In this document: positions 44,837 to 52,893 of the stretch, piece after piece | Layout of the letters: the number at the start of each line of letters is the position of its first letter | How positions within the stretch are numbered: the first letter of the stretch is position 1 | Origin: an uncultured Eubacteriales bacterium | GTDB lineage: Bacteria > Bacillota > Clostridia > Christensenellales > CAG-138 | NCBI GenBank assembly: GCA_900545265.1 | Contig: UQYI01000018.1 | Coordinates: 1 to 53,072 of the forward strand | Length of the DNA: 53,072 nucleotides | Direction: 5' to 3' | Position numbers and translations under genes: made by a program | Notes under the pieces: generated by a model | What the model saw: the letters and a program-made list of their open reading frames with translations, nothing else | Databases searched by the model: none | What the model was told of the DNA's origin: nothing

Positions 44837-45661
44837 TTATGCCTCCTTTCCAAGATAGGCCCGGATGACCTCCGGATTGCTGCGGATATCCGCCGGATCT
44901 CCCTTGGCAATGACCTTGCCGTAATCCAGCACCATGATGCCCTCGCAAATGCCCATGACCAGATTCATATCGTGCTCAATAAGCAGAATGGCCACATGGA
45001 AGGTATCCCGGATGCGTACGATGGTCTCCATAAGCTCCTCCGTTTCCGAAGGGTTCATGCCCGCAGCCGGTTCATCCAGCAGCAGCAGACGGGGGGAGGA
45101 GGCCAGCGCCCGCAGGATCTCCAGCCGCCGCTGCGCCCCATAGGGCAGGCCCCCGGCCTTATCCTGGGCCAGATTTTCCATGTGGAACAGATGCAGCAGC
45201 TCCATGGCCTTTTCGTGGGACTGCTTCTCCTCCTTCCAGTAGGCGGGCAGGCGGAGCATGGCCTGCAGGGGATTGGTGCGCAGGGTGTGGTTAAGTCCGA
45301 CCCGGATGTTGTCCTCTACCGACATTTCCTTAAACAGCCGGATGTTTTGAAAGGTACGGGCAATGCCCATGCGTGCTATCTGGCTGGGCGATTTGCCCGC
45401 CACGGAGAAACCGTCCAGCATGATGGTGCCCCGGGTGGGCTGATAGACTCCGGTAAGCAGGTTGAACACCGTAGTCTTCCCCGCCCCGTTGGGGCCGATC
45501 AGACCGGAGATCTCCGTAGGTCCCAGCACCATGCTCACATCGTCCACGGCGGTCAGGCCCGCAAAGTCCACCCCCAGATTATAGGTTTCCAGAATGGGCT
45601 GCCTGTCTGCATCCCGCTGGGGTACCAGCGCTCTGCTGGGAAAAGGTACCAGCTTATCCAT
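44837..45661 (-). CDS. livG: Branched-chain amino acid ABC transporter ATP-binding protein LivG
   Basis: LivG is the second ATPase. The 274-residue protein has Walker A GPNGAGKT at residues 56-63, a signature-like LPYGAQRRLEILRAL and Walker B RLLLLDEPAAGMNPSE, both typical of LivG. The N-terminus has an extra 20 or so residues before the ABC core. It overlaps livM by 8 bp. Confidence 0.96.
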   Translation of the reverse strand: MDKLVPFPSRALVPQRDADRQPILETYNLGVDFAGLTAVDDVSMVLGPTEISGLIGPNGAGKTTVFNLLTGVYQPTRGTIMLDGFSVAGKSPSQIARMGIARTFQNIRLFKEMSVEDNIRVGLNHTLRTNPLQAMLRLPAYWKEEKQSHEKAMELLHLFHMENLAQDKAGGLPYGAQRRLEILRALASSPRLLLLDEPAAGMNPSETEELMETIVRIRDTFHVAILLIEHDMNLVMGICEGIMVLDYGKVIAKGDPADIRSNPEVIRAYLGKEA

Positions 45662-46721
45662 TTGCCTTACCCTCCTTCTTCTTTGCCTGCATGGCCCGGC
45701 GTTTCTGCGCCCTGGCCTTCCACTTATGGATCAGATCCCCGTTCAGGAGGGCCTCCAGACTCCGCTTCATGGAAAAATCATACTGGCCCATAAGCCCTGA
45801 GGGCTTGAAGATCATTACCAGGATCAGCAGCAGCGCATAGGCGATCATCCGCCAGTCGCTGAACACCCGCAAAGCCTCCGGCAGGGCGGTAAGCACCGCC
45901 GCCGAAACCACGGAGCCCAGCATGGACCCCATGCCCCCCAGCACTACCATGACCAGGATCTCAATGGAAGTCATGAACTTGAAGTTATCCGGCTTGAGTA
46001 TGCCCAGGTACCCGCTGTACAGGGCCCCGGCTACCCCTGCAAAAAAGGCGGAGACCACAAAGGCAAAGGTCTTATAGGCCGTTACCGGGATGCCGGAAGC
46101 CTCTGCGGCGATCTCATTTTCCCGGATGGCGTAAATAGCCCGGCCATGACGGGATTTCATCAGGGTGTGGATCAGAAAGCAGGTGATTCCTACCCACAAA
46201 AAGGTGTTCAAAAAGTTGGTAGTCTTTGGGATGCCCAGCAGGCCTCCCGCTCCCCCGGTAAAGGAAAAGCCCAGCACGTCATCCAGATTGGTGAGGATGA
46301 CCCGGATGATCTCCCCGAAGCCCAGCGTGATGATGGCCAGATAATCCCCCTTCAGCCGCAGAGCGGGAATGCCGATAAGGAAACCTGCCAACGCCGCCGC
46401 CAGACCGCCCAGCACCGCTGCCACGGCAAAGGCCCCCTGGCCCCTGAGCCCCAGACGGGTCATGAAAATGGCGGAAGCATAGGCGCCCACGGCCATAAAA
46501 CCCGCATGACCCAAAGGCAGCTGCCCCAGATACCCGGTGGCCACATTCAACGAGACCGCCAGAATGATATAGATACCGATCTTTACCACTACCTTGCTGT
46601 AGTAGCCGGAGAGCACGCCCCCGGAGATCAGCAAACTGCCCCCCAGAAGAAACAGGGCAAACAGCACTGCGTTAACCAGATACATCCAGGGAACGGGGAT
46701 AAGAATACGCTTTTTCTCCAT
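45654..46721 (-). CDS. livM: Branched-chain amino acid ABC transporter permease LivM
   Basis: LivM is a membrane permease. The 355-residue protein has eight or so hydrophobic helices and the family motifs GYLGQLPLGHAGFMAVGAY and GDYLAIITLGFGEIIR. The C-terminal KRSLEALLNGD...AQKRRAMQAKKKEGKANG tail is basic and longer than usual. It follows livH by 10 bp. Confidence 0.95.
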   Translation of the reverse strand: MEKKRILIPVPWMYLVNAVLFALFLLGGSLLISGGVLSGYYSKVVVKIGIYIILAVSLNVATGYLGQLPLGHAGFMAVGAYASAIFMTRLGLRGQGAFAVAAVLGGLAAALAGFLIGIPALRLKGDYLAIITLGFGEIIRVILTNLDDVLGFSFTGGAGGLLGIPKTTNFLNTFLWVGITCFLIHTLMKSRHGRAIYAIRENEIAAEASGIPVTAYKTFAFVVSAFFAGVAGALYSGYLGILKPDNFKFMTSIEILVMVVLGGMGSMLGSVVSAAVLTALPEALRVFSDWRMIAYALLLILVMIFKPSGLMGQYDFSMKRSLEALLNGDLIHKWKARAQKRRAMQAKKKEGKANG

Positions 46722-46731
46722 GGCGGCCTCC

Positions 46732-47631
46732 TTACACCTTTTCCTGCACTTTGTGGCCCATGATGCCCGTAGGCTTGATCAGCAGCACCAGAATAAGAAT
46801 GGCAAAGACCACCCCGTCTTTCCAGGTGGAAAGGCCCACCGCCGCGGTAAGCGCCTCCACCAGACCGATAAGCAGCCCGCCGATCATGGCGCCGGGGATG
46901 GAACCGATGCCTCCCAGCACCGCCGCTACAAAAGCCTTCAGGCCCAGCATGGAGCCCATGGTGGCCCCCACCTGCGGGTAGGCGGCGCAATAGAGGATGG
47001 AGCCGATGCCCGCCAGAGCAGACCCCAGCGCAAAGGTGAAGCTGATGGTCCTGTCCACGGGGATGCCCATAAGCTGGGCCGCCTCCGGATCTTCCGAGAC
47101 CGCCCGCATGGCCTTGCCCATGGGGGTGTTGCGCACCAGCAGCGTCAGGGCGATCATGGTCACGGCCGTAACCACCAGGGTAAGCAGCGCCGTGCCGGAA
47201 AGGGCCACATTGGGCCCCAGCTGCACATCCGGCAGATCAAGATAGGCCTTCAGGGCGGAAACATCCTGCTTGCCCGCTCCCAGGAATATGGGCAGCTGCA
47301 TCACGTTCTGCAGCAGGTAGCTTACGCCTATGGCGGTGATCAGCAGGGAAATACGGGGGGATTTGCGCAGGGGCTTATAGGCGGCCTTTTCTATGACCAC
47401 CCCCAGCAGCGTGCAGGCAGCCACCGCCAGCACCATGGCCAGCAGGGGATGCATCAGGCTCAGCGCAGCCCAAAGCACATATCCGCCCACCATGATCACG
47501 TCTCCGTGTGCAAAGTTCAGCAGAGAGATGATGCCATAGACCATGCTGTAGCCTATGGCGATGAGAGCGAACACCGCCCCCGCCTGGAGCCCGTTGATGA
47601 GCTGCCGGAAGATCATGGACCAGGGAAACAT
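46732..47631 (-). CDS. livH: Branched-chain amino acid ABC transporter permease LivH
   Basis: LivH is the partner permease of LivM. The 299-residue protein shows the GLQAGAVFALIAIGYSMVYGI start and the NFAHGDVIMVGGY motif, with about eight helices. It is separated from livJ by a 135-bp gap containing a strong hairpin, so its level may be lower than that of the binding protein. Confidence 0.95.
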   Translation of the reverse strand: MFPWSMIFRQLINGLQAGAVFALIAIGYSMVYGIISLLNFAHGDVIMVGGYVLWAALSLMHPLLAMVLAVAACTLLGVVIEKAAYKPLRKSPRISLLITAIGVSYLLQNVMQLPIFLGAGKQDVSALKAYLDLPDVQLGPNVALSGTALLTLVVTAVTMIALTLLVRNTPMGKAMRAVSEDPEAAQLMGIPVDRTISFTFALGSALAGIGSILYCAAYPQVGATMGSMLGLKAFVAAVLGGIGSIPGAMIGGLLIGLVEALTAAVGLSTWKDGVVFAILILVLLIKPTGIMGHKVQEKV

Positions 47632-47722
47632 AGAGTTCTTTTACCTTTCGTTTTTAATACATACAAACAGACGCTCCGTTTGCCCTGCCGTCATTGCAAA
47701 AAGGCATGAGCGCCGGACAGCG

Positions 47723-47753
47723 CCCGCCCGGCTCCCACAGGGAACCGGACGGG
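47723..47753 (-). other. Stable hairpin between livJ and livH
   Basis: Fourteen consecutive pairs (47723-47736 with 47740-47753) including two G-U pairs in the minus-strand RNA, with a three-base loop. There is no U-tract. Hairpins placed right after a binding-protein gene often protect its mRNA end or reduce read-through. Confidence 0.75.
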
Positions 47754-47766
47754 ACGCCGGGGGTAC

Positions 47767-48978
47767 TTAGTAGTTCTGGCTGAAGACCTCTTCGCCGTTT
47801 TCAAGATGCATGATGACCGCATCCTTGATGGGGTTGTTATGTTCGTCAAAGCTGTAGCCGGAGGGGCTGGTGATGCCCGCCAGATCCCCGCAGCTGTTGC
47901 GGATACCATCGATAACGGCCTGCTTATAGGCTTCGGATCCGGGGACTTCCCCGGTCTTTTCGGCTTCTTCCAGAGCCCGGGCCATACACATGGCCGCATC
48001 ATAGCCCAGAGCGGCAAACATGTTCAGGGAATCCTTGCCGTAAGCGGCGATATAAGCTTCTTCAAAGGCGGCTACCTCGGGAGTACCGGAAGCATAGGCG
48101 GAGCAGTAGTAGCTGCCCTCCAGATTCTCAGCGGAAGCATAGTTCTTTACGCCTGCCCAGCCGTCTCCGCCCAGGAAGGTAGCGGTAAGGCCGATCTCAC
48201 GGGCCTGAGAAACGATCAGTCCGTCATCCTCATAGTAGTTGGGGCAGAAGATCACGTCCGGGTTCTTGGCATGGATATTGGTCAGCTGTGCCTTAAAGTC
48301 CATATCGCCGGCGGCATACCCTTCCTGATCCACCACTTCAATGCCCAGTTCCTGGCACTTTTTCACAAAGGCGTCCTTCAGGCCTACGGAATAATCATCG
48401 CCGTTCTTATAGATGGCGGCTGCGGTTTTGGCTCCCAGCTTTTCATAAGCAAAGCTGGCCATCTTTTCCCCCTGGAAGGGATCGGTAAAGCAGGTGCGGA
48501 ACACGTTGTCGTATACCGTATCCGTTGCGGCGTCATAGGTAACGGCCTCGGCGGTAGCAGAGGCGGTGATCATGGGCATGTGGATGGGATAAGCCTCTCC
48601 TGCCACGGCAATGGTGTTGCCCGTGAGCACATCGCCAATAAGCGCGGTGATGCCGTCCTGCTCTACCATACGGGAGAATACGGTAATGGCTTCGGTTGAA
48701 TCGCCTTTCTGGTCATAAAAGAACATCTGGATCTTCTTGCCGTTTACGCCGCCCTTTTCGTTATACTGGTTCATATACAGCTCCACGCCGTTACGCACTG
48801 CCAGACCGTATACTGCATTATCGCCGGTGAACGGCCCCAGCATGCCCACTTTAATGGTATCGGCGTCTTTGGCTGCCTGACTGCCGCCGTCGCTGCCCTT
48901 GGAGCAGGCCATAAGACTCATAAGCATCATGAGCGCTGCGGCCATGGCCATTACCCGTTTGAAAAATACGTGTTTCAT
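47767..48978 (-). CDS. livJ: Branched-chain amino acid-binding lipoprotein
   Basis: The protein binds branched-chain amino acids outside the cell. The 403-residue product has a signal with lipobox LMAC, Cys25, then the type I periplasmic-binding fold (KVGMLGPFTGDNAVYG, ALIGDVLTGNTIAVA, LGYDAAMCMARALEEA). ATG 48978 follows AAGGAGG by eight bases. It is preceded by the leader gene and terminator described below. It could bind other amides, but the livHMGF context supports BCAA. Confidence 0.93.
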   Translation of the reverse strand: MKHVFFKRVMAMAAALMMLMSLMACSKGSDGGSQAAKDADTIKVGMLGPFTGDNAVYGLAVRNGVELYMNQYNEKGGVNGKKIQMFFYDQKGDSTEAITVFSRMVEQDGITALIGDVLTGNTIAVAGEAYPIHMPMITASATAEAVTYDAATDTVYDNVFRTCFTDPFQGEKMASFAYEKLGAKTAAAIYKNGDDYSVGLKDAFVKKCQELGIEVVDQEGYAAGDMDFKAQLTNIHAKNPDVIFCPNYYEDDGLIVSQAREIGLTATFLGGDGWAGVKNYASAENLEGSYYCSAYASGTPEVAAFEEAYIAAYGKDSLNMFAALGYDAAMCMARALEEAEKTGEVPGSEAYKQAVIDGIRNSCGDLAGITSPSGYSFDEHNNPIKDAVIMHLENGEEVFSQNY

Positions 48979-49005
48979 TTTTGTTTCCTCCTTGTGATCA
49001 TTCAT

Positions 49006-49038
49006 AAAAAAACGGTCCTGCAAGGCTTGCAGGACCGT
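49006..49038 (-). terminator. Strong terminator/attenuator in the liv leader
   Basis: ACGGTCCTGCAAG (49012-49024) pairs with CTTGCAGGACCGT (49026-49038); realistically a 9-bp stem with loop AAGCCTT. Seven U residues follow on the minus strand. It lies after the leader reading frame and about 28 nt before the livJ start, so it must be bypassed for livJ expression from the upstream promoter. Confidence 0.9.
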
Positions 49039-49061
49039 GTTTGCCGGTTTGCTGCCTTGCG

Positions 49062-49208
49062 CTATGTTCCGCTAATAATGACTGCCAGCAGAACGACAGC
49101 CAGAATAATAACGGACAGCGCAAAGCGAACGCTGACGGAGACCAGCGCCATGGAACGGGCAGAGAACGCCTGCCGACGGGATGCCGTTTGCCGAAGCGCT
49201 TGCGTCAT
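49062..49208 (-). CDS. Short reading frame (48 codons) in the liv leader, possible attenuator peptide
   Basis: It has a strong AAGGAGG site eight bases before ATG 49208. The peptide has a basic N-terminal half and ends with a segment in which 11 of 13 consecutive codons encode Val, Ile or Leu (ending VIISGT). A strong terminator follows 24 nt after the stop, then livJ. A 7-base segment GCAAGGC, next to the stop codon, can pair with GCCTTGC inside the terminator. This is the layout of ilv-type leader peptides; alternatively it encodes a small membrane protein. Confidence 0.7.
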   Translation of the reverse strand: MTQALRQTASRRQAFSARSMALVSVSVRFALSVIILAVVLLAVIISGT

Positions 49209-49235
49209 GGTGCTTTCCTCCTTGCGTTTTTCGAT

Positions 49236-49264
49236 ATGATACTCCCTATTTATGCGTTTGTAAA
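49236..49264 (-). promoter_or_regulatory. Promoter of the liv leader
   Basis: Minus-strand TTTACA (49259-49264) and TATCAT (49236-49241), each one base from consensus, 17 bp apart. The start lies near 49229. Confidence 0.75.
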
Positions 49265-49271
49265 GAGGTTT

Positions 49272-49300
49272 TTGCAAATTTTTATGCGGAATTTTATATT
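49272..49300 (+). promoter_or_regulatory. Promoter of ytxC
   Basis: Plus-strand TTGCAA (49272-49277) and TATATT (49295-49300), 17 bp apart, back to back with the liv leader promoter with only 7 bp between the two -35 boxes. Confidence 0.6.
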
Positions 49301-49421
49301 ATATAGCGGGTACCGGAAAAATCCTTAAAACTTGCACAGGAATACTTGGGCAAAATCGGCACAGAATAAGCACCAGATCTCATAAGATGCTGCATAGGCT
49401 TTGCAAGGAAGGAAGAAGCGG

Positions 49422-50153
49422 ATGCCCTCCTGGATCATCCATACAGCTGAATACGATGTGGACACGGCGGCCCTGCTCCGGCGGCGGCTGCTGGCGGCCC
49501 ATGCCCCCTTTGCCCTGGGTGAAGCAGCCATGGGCTGCGCCGTGACCATAGAAGGCGCCAAAGGAGCCGAGCTTCTGGCAGAGGCCCTGTGCGAGGTACT
49601 TTGCCGGGATCTGCTGGTCTTTGCCCTTTCCGCCATGGCGGACGGAACCCCCTTTTCCCTGGAGGAAAAGCGCTCGCTGGTGCTTTCCGCCGCCCGGGCT
49701 GCCCGGAGCCAGGAGGATACCACCCTCCTGAAGCGGCAGCTGACCGCCTATCTGCGGCGGGAAAACCGGCTCTGCCTGGAGGGGTATATGCGCTTCCGCA
49801 TGGAGGGGACCCTGCTGTTCTGGGAACTGTGCATAGAGCAGGCCGCCGCCCAGCTGCTGCTGCAGAAGGAGTATGGGGAACTGATCTCCCTGCTGCAGGG
49901 CTATGTGCAGGAGCAGCCGGATAAGCTGGAGGAGCTGCAGCTGTGCCTCCACGAGGACGGCAGCTGTACCCTGACGGATAAGGAGGCTTTGTGCATCGAG
50001 TACGCCGACCCATCGCAGGAAGGGCTGGTAAGCCTGCTGGTAAGCATGGCCCCCCGGCACCTGACGGTCTATGATCTGGCGGGCCCCGGTCAACAGGGAC
50101 TGGTAGATACTTTGCTGCAGGTGTTTTCCGGCCGCATCAGCCTGTATACCTGA
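49422..50153 (+). CDS. ytxC: YtxC-like sporulation-associated protein
   Basis: YtxC is a protein of unknown function found in spore formers. The 243-residue product shows the family's features: the N-terminal beta region, then YLRRENRLCLEGYMRFRMEG and LLQKEYGELISLLQGYVQ followed by a beta-rich C-terminal part. ATG 49422 is preferred over an upstream TTG at 49401; AAGGAAG is nearby. It supports a sporulation background for this organism. It is a single-gene unit. Confidence 0.75.
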   Translation: MPSWIIHTAEYDVDTAALLRRRLLAAHAPFALGEAAMGCAVTIEGAKGAELLAEALCEVLCRDLLVFALSAMADGTPFSLEEKRSLVLSAARAARSQEDTTLLKRQLTAYLRRENRLCLEGYMRFRMEGTLLFWELCIEQAAAQLLLQKEYGELISLLQGYVQEQPDKLEELQLCLHEDGSCTLTDKEALCIEYADPSQEGLVSLLVSMAPRHLTVYDLAGPGQQGLVDTLLQVFSGRISLYT

Positions 50154-50652
50154 AGAGCCGTCGGAAAAACGCCGTGTCTTCTTATGCAGGCGGCACAGGC
50201 GCAAAATACACACAGTGTGCTGCGGATCTTTTATCGCCCCTGTGTATTCCGAATGACGATGGCTCCGTAGCCAGCATGGCGATCTGCCCCCGCTCCATGC
50301 CGGGAAGATGAAGGCCGCTTTCGGCTTCAGGACCGCCCGGAAACAATACAGCACAGGTTCTGACAATAGCGGACGCCGCAGCCCATGCCGAACCTGCGTT
50401 TGCGGCTCACACAGGGCTTATCTCTGACCCTGCGGCGCTCCGGTGCCATAGTCGATGCCGGCGCCATCGATGATATGGTGCAGAGGTTCAGCTTTGCTGC
50501 ATTCCTTATGGGTGCTTGCATGCCGAATCCGTTTCATCCGTTTCGGGTCAATCCTCCATATCCTGCAGCACATCAGGGAAATTCAAAATTATCCTGACAG
50601 TTCCCGCCCTATTTTTTCTCTGCAATACAGTCTGCCGCACACTTCGCCGCTG
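50154..50652. other. Decayed intergenic stretch without a supported gene
   Basis: Several short frames exist but none has a convincing start. On the minus strand a frame of 39 codons starts at about 50545 and ends with LHHIIDGAGIDYGTGAPQGQR at about 50428; I do not recognise it. No terminator, tRNA or repeat copy is evident. It looks like the remains of accessory genes. Confidence 0.4.
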
Positions 50653-51444
50653 TTAAAGCACACTTTCAAACTTTTCCAGTATCCCGGCCAGCTCCGGGGT
50701 CAGCCGTTGACGGCACTCCTGCTTCAAATTCTCCGGCACGCCGTAAAAAGCCTCGGCGATGCTGCCGGTGATGGCAGCCAGCGTATCGCTGTCGCCGCCG
50801 AGAGATACCGCCGTGCGTAGTGCATCCTCAAAACCCGTGCTTTCCAGAAATGCAGTGACGGCCTGCGGCACTGTCTCCCGGCAGCTCTCCACATGACGAT
50901 AGGCGGGGCGGATCTCGTCACAGGTGCGGCCCAGATCATACCCGAACGCACGCTCCACATACGCCCTGATATCTGCCCTGCTGCAGCCCGTGCGGGCAAG
51001 AAAGATGGCGGCGGCGGCCTGTGCGCCCCGGATGCCCTCCGGGTGGTCGTGGGTCACCTCGGCGGTGAGCTGTGCCAGATGCAATGCCTCCGTCATATCC
51101 TCCGCCAGCCACGCCGCCGGAGACACCCGCATGGCGCTGCCGTTGCCATAGCTGTGGTAGGACTGCGGATCCTCCTCATACAGCCAGCCTTCAAACCGTG
51201 CGCCATAGCCTCTGTCAGGATAGAGGCGGCCCAGCCGCTGCATCTCCCGCACCAGCGCCGCTTTGATAGCGGCATCCTCCTGCCTATGCGTATCCAGCAG
51301 CGCTTTTGCCACAGCCAGCGTCATTACCGTATCGTCCGTAAATTGGGACCGCCGGCTGAACAGCGGGAAATCCTTGGTCTTGCAGTTGTTTCAGTCGAAT
51401 TCGTAGGGGCTGCCCACGATATCACCCAAAATTGCACCGTACAC
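50653..51444 (-). pseudogene. ADP-ribosylglycohydrolase family gene with an in-frame stop codon
   Basis: DraG-family enzymes remove ADP-ribose from proteins or other targets. From a GTG at 51444 the frame reads VYGAILGDIVGSPYEFD, meets a TGA at 51393-51391, and continues NNCKTKDFPLFSRRSQFTDDTVMTLAVAKALL to 50653. A single CGA-to-TGA change would explain it. The catalytic TDDT and the late GGDSDT motifs lie downstream of the stop. Restart at ATG 51324 would lack TDDT. It starts 5 bp after the VWA gene. A sequencing error is possible. Confidence 0.8.
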
Positions 51445-51449
51445 GGGTA

Positions 51450-52085
51450 TCACCGTCCCCGCTTCTGTACATCCTCATCGATACGGTGCTTCCAGTCGGC
51501 ACTGAGAGCTCTTGCGGCGCGGACGCTGCACACGGCCTCACTGATGACCTCGTAATTAAGCGCCGTACCGGCTTCATCGCACTTGTAGTTCACCGCACGG
51601 TCGGCGTCGATGCCGAAGCGGGCCGCTTCCTTTGCCGCGTCGATGTTGGCGCCCAGAAAAAGGAACTCCCAGCCGTACTTCTCCTTTTGCCGCCGGATCA
51701 TGCGCTGCACCGTCCCGTAGTCATAGCGGCGGCTGGCGTTTTCGTAACCGTCGGTGGTGATAATGAACATGGTCTTTTTCGGCACATCCTCCCGGCGGGC
51801 GTATTTGTGGATGTTGCCGATATGATGGATGGCCCCGCCCACAGCGTCCAGCAGCGCCGTGCAGCCGCGAGTGAAATACTCCTTTCCGGTCATGGGCGGC
51901 ACTTTGCCAAGAGGCAAACGATCATGAATGACCACGCTCTCGTTGTCAAAGAGTACCGTGGAGACCAGCGCCTCTCCTGCTTCTTTCTTCTGTTTGGCGA
52001 TCATGGAGTTGAAGCCCCCGATGGTATCTGCCTCCAGTCCCGCCATGGAACCGCTGCGGTCCAGGATGAAAACCAGTTCTGTCAT
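51450..52085 (-). CDS. VWA domain protein (TerY-like)
   Basis: The 211-residue protein is a single von Willebrand A domain with the MIDAS metal motif DRSGSM near residues 9-14 and the later ITTDGYEN. Such stand-alone proteins act as adapters in stress, ter-type or ADP-ribose-related systems. ATG 52085 follows GAAGGAGGG by eight bases; a longer frame to 52130 is rejected. It is followed at once by the ADP-ribosylglycohydrolase gene, whose family often pairs with VWA and macro-domain proteins. Confidence 0.85.
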   Translation of the reverse strand: MTELVFILDRSGSMAGLEADTIGGFNSMIAKQKKEAGEALVSTVLFDNESVVIHDRLPLGKVPPMTGKEYFTRGCTALLDAVGGAIHHIGNIHKYARREDVPKKTMFIITTDGYENASRRYDYGTVQRMIRRQKEKYGWEFLFLGANIDAAKEAARFGIDADRAVNYKCDEAGTALNYEVISEAVCSVRAARALSADWKHRIDEDVQKRGR

Positions 52086-52164
52086 AATAAAAACCCTCCT
52101 TCGTTTGATTACGCTGCCATTGTAGCGCATCCGAAGGAGGGGTTGGTCGCCTGCCGGGCGACAT

Positions 52165-52521
52165 TTATTTTGTTTTCAGGCGCTCCGCCCACTCTGCTTC
52201 CCTGAAGCCCACAAGGACGAAATCGTCCCCCACCAGCAGCGGGCGCTTGACCAGCATACCGTCTGCGGCAAGGAGCTTCAGCATCTCGTCCTCGCTCATG
52301 GCGGGCAGCCTGTCTTTCAGTTCCATGGACTTATAGAGCAGGCCGCTGGTGTTAAAAAACTTCTTCAGCGGCAGTCCGCTGCGCCGGTGCCAGGCGGCCA
52401 GTTCCTCATAAGTGGGATGTTCCATTTTGATGTCTCGGAATGTATAGGAAATGCCGTTCTCGTCCAGCCACTTTTGCGCCTTCCGGCAGGTAGTGCATTT
52501 GGGGTAGCAGATAAAAGTCAT
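52165..52521 (-). CDS. ArsC/Spx-family thioredoxin-fold protein
   Basis: The 118-residue protein has the thioredoxin-like start FICYPKCTTCRKAQKWL with the redox pair CTTC (residues about 9-12) and the family motifs DIKMEHPTYEEL and VKRPLLVGDDFVLVGF. It resembles the ArsC/YffB group of arsenate reductase-like proteins; real arsenate reduction cannot be inferred. AGGAG lies eight bases before the ATG. It follows the acidic hypothetical gene by 16 bp. Confidence 0.85.
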   Translation of the reverse strand: MTFICYPKCTTCRKAQKWLDENGISYTFRDIKMEHPTYEELAAWHRRSGLPLKKFFNTSGLLYKSMELKDRLPAMSEDEMLKLLAADGMLVKRPLLVGDDFVLVGFREAEWAERLKTK

Positions 52522-52537
52522 GGTTCACGCTCCTGTT

Positions 52538-52888
52538 CTATTTAATAATTTCATCACTTTGAGGATTCACCGGCTCATGCTCAAAATCTTCCAACCAATC
52601 TTCGTAGCTGAGGCCCTCAATGCTGCAAATTACAACACGGTTCCAGCGCTCCTTAAGGCTTTTTCCGTTAAAAATTTTCGCCTGAACAAGCTCTTCCGCT
52701 GTATCAAAGTCGCATCCGCCGTCTATATCGCAGTAACCTACCCAGTACGGCTTGTCGTACTGTGGTAAGTAGCCGAGATAATGTTCTTCCTCATTGGGGT
52801 CATCACTGAAATAAAAGCAGGTCTCGTCAATATTTACGCCGACAGTCAATTCGCGAAGAAAGAACTCCCAATCCATTTGATTTTTCAT
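52538..52888 (-). CDS. Small acidic hypothetical protein
   Basis: I do not recognise a family for this 116-residue protein. It is acidic, rich in Asp, Glu, Tyr and Trp (for example FYFSDDPNEEEHYLGYL and YEDWLEDFEHEP), with no membrane segment. That composition is seen in immunity proteins and small cytosolic regulators, but nothing specific can be claimed. Its ribosome site lies inside the end of the preceding gene, so it should be co-transcribed with it. Confidence 0.6.
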   Translation of the reverse strand: MKNQMDWEFFLRELTVGVNIDETCFYFSDDPNEEEHYLGYLPQYDKPYWVGYCDIDGGCDFDTAEELVQAKIFNGKSLKERWNRVVICSIEGLSYEDWLEDFEHEPVNPQSDEIIK

Positions 52889-52893
52889 TATTT

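Noticed and set aside
50327..50597. Short frames of 64 and 70 codons at 50327-50597
   Set aside because: Opposing, overlapping, without ribosome sites or recognisable domains.
51391..51393. Selenocysteine at the TGA in the DraG gene
   Set aside because: The family has no selenoproteins known to me, no conserved Cys sits there, and no SECIS-like hairpin is obvious.
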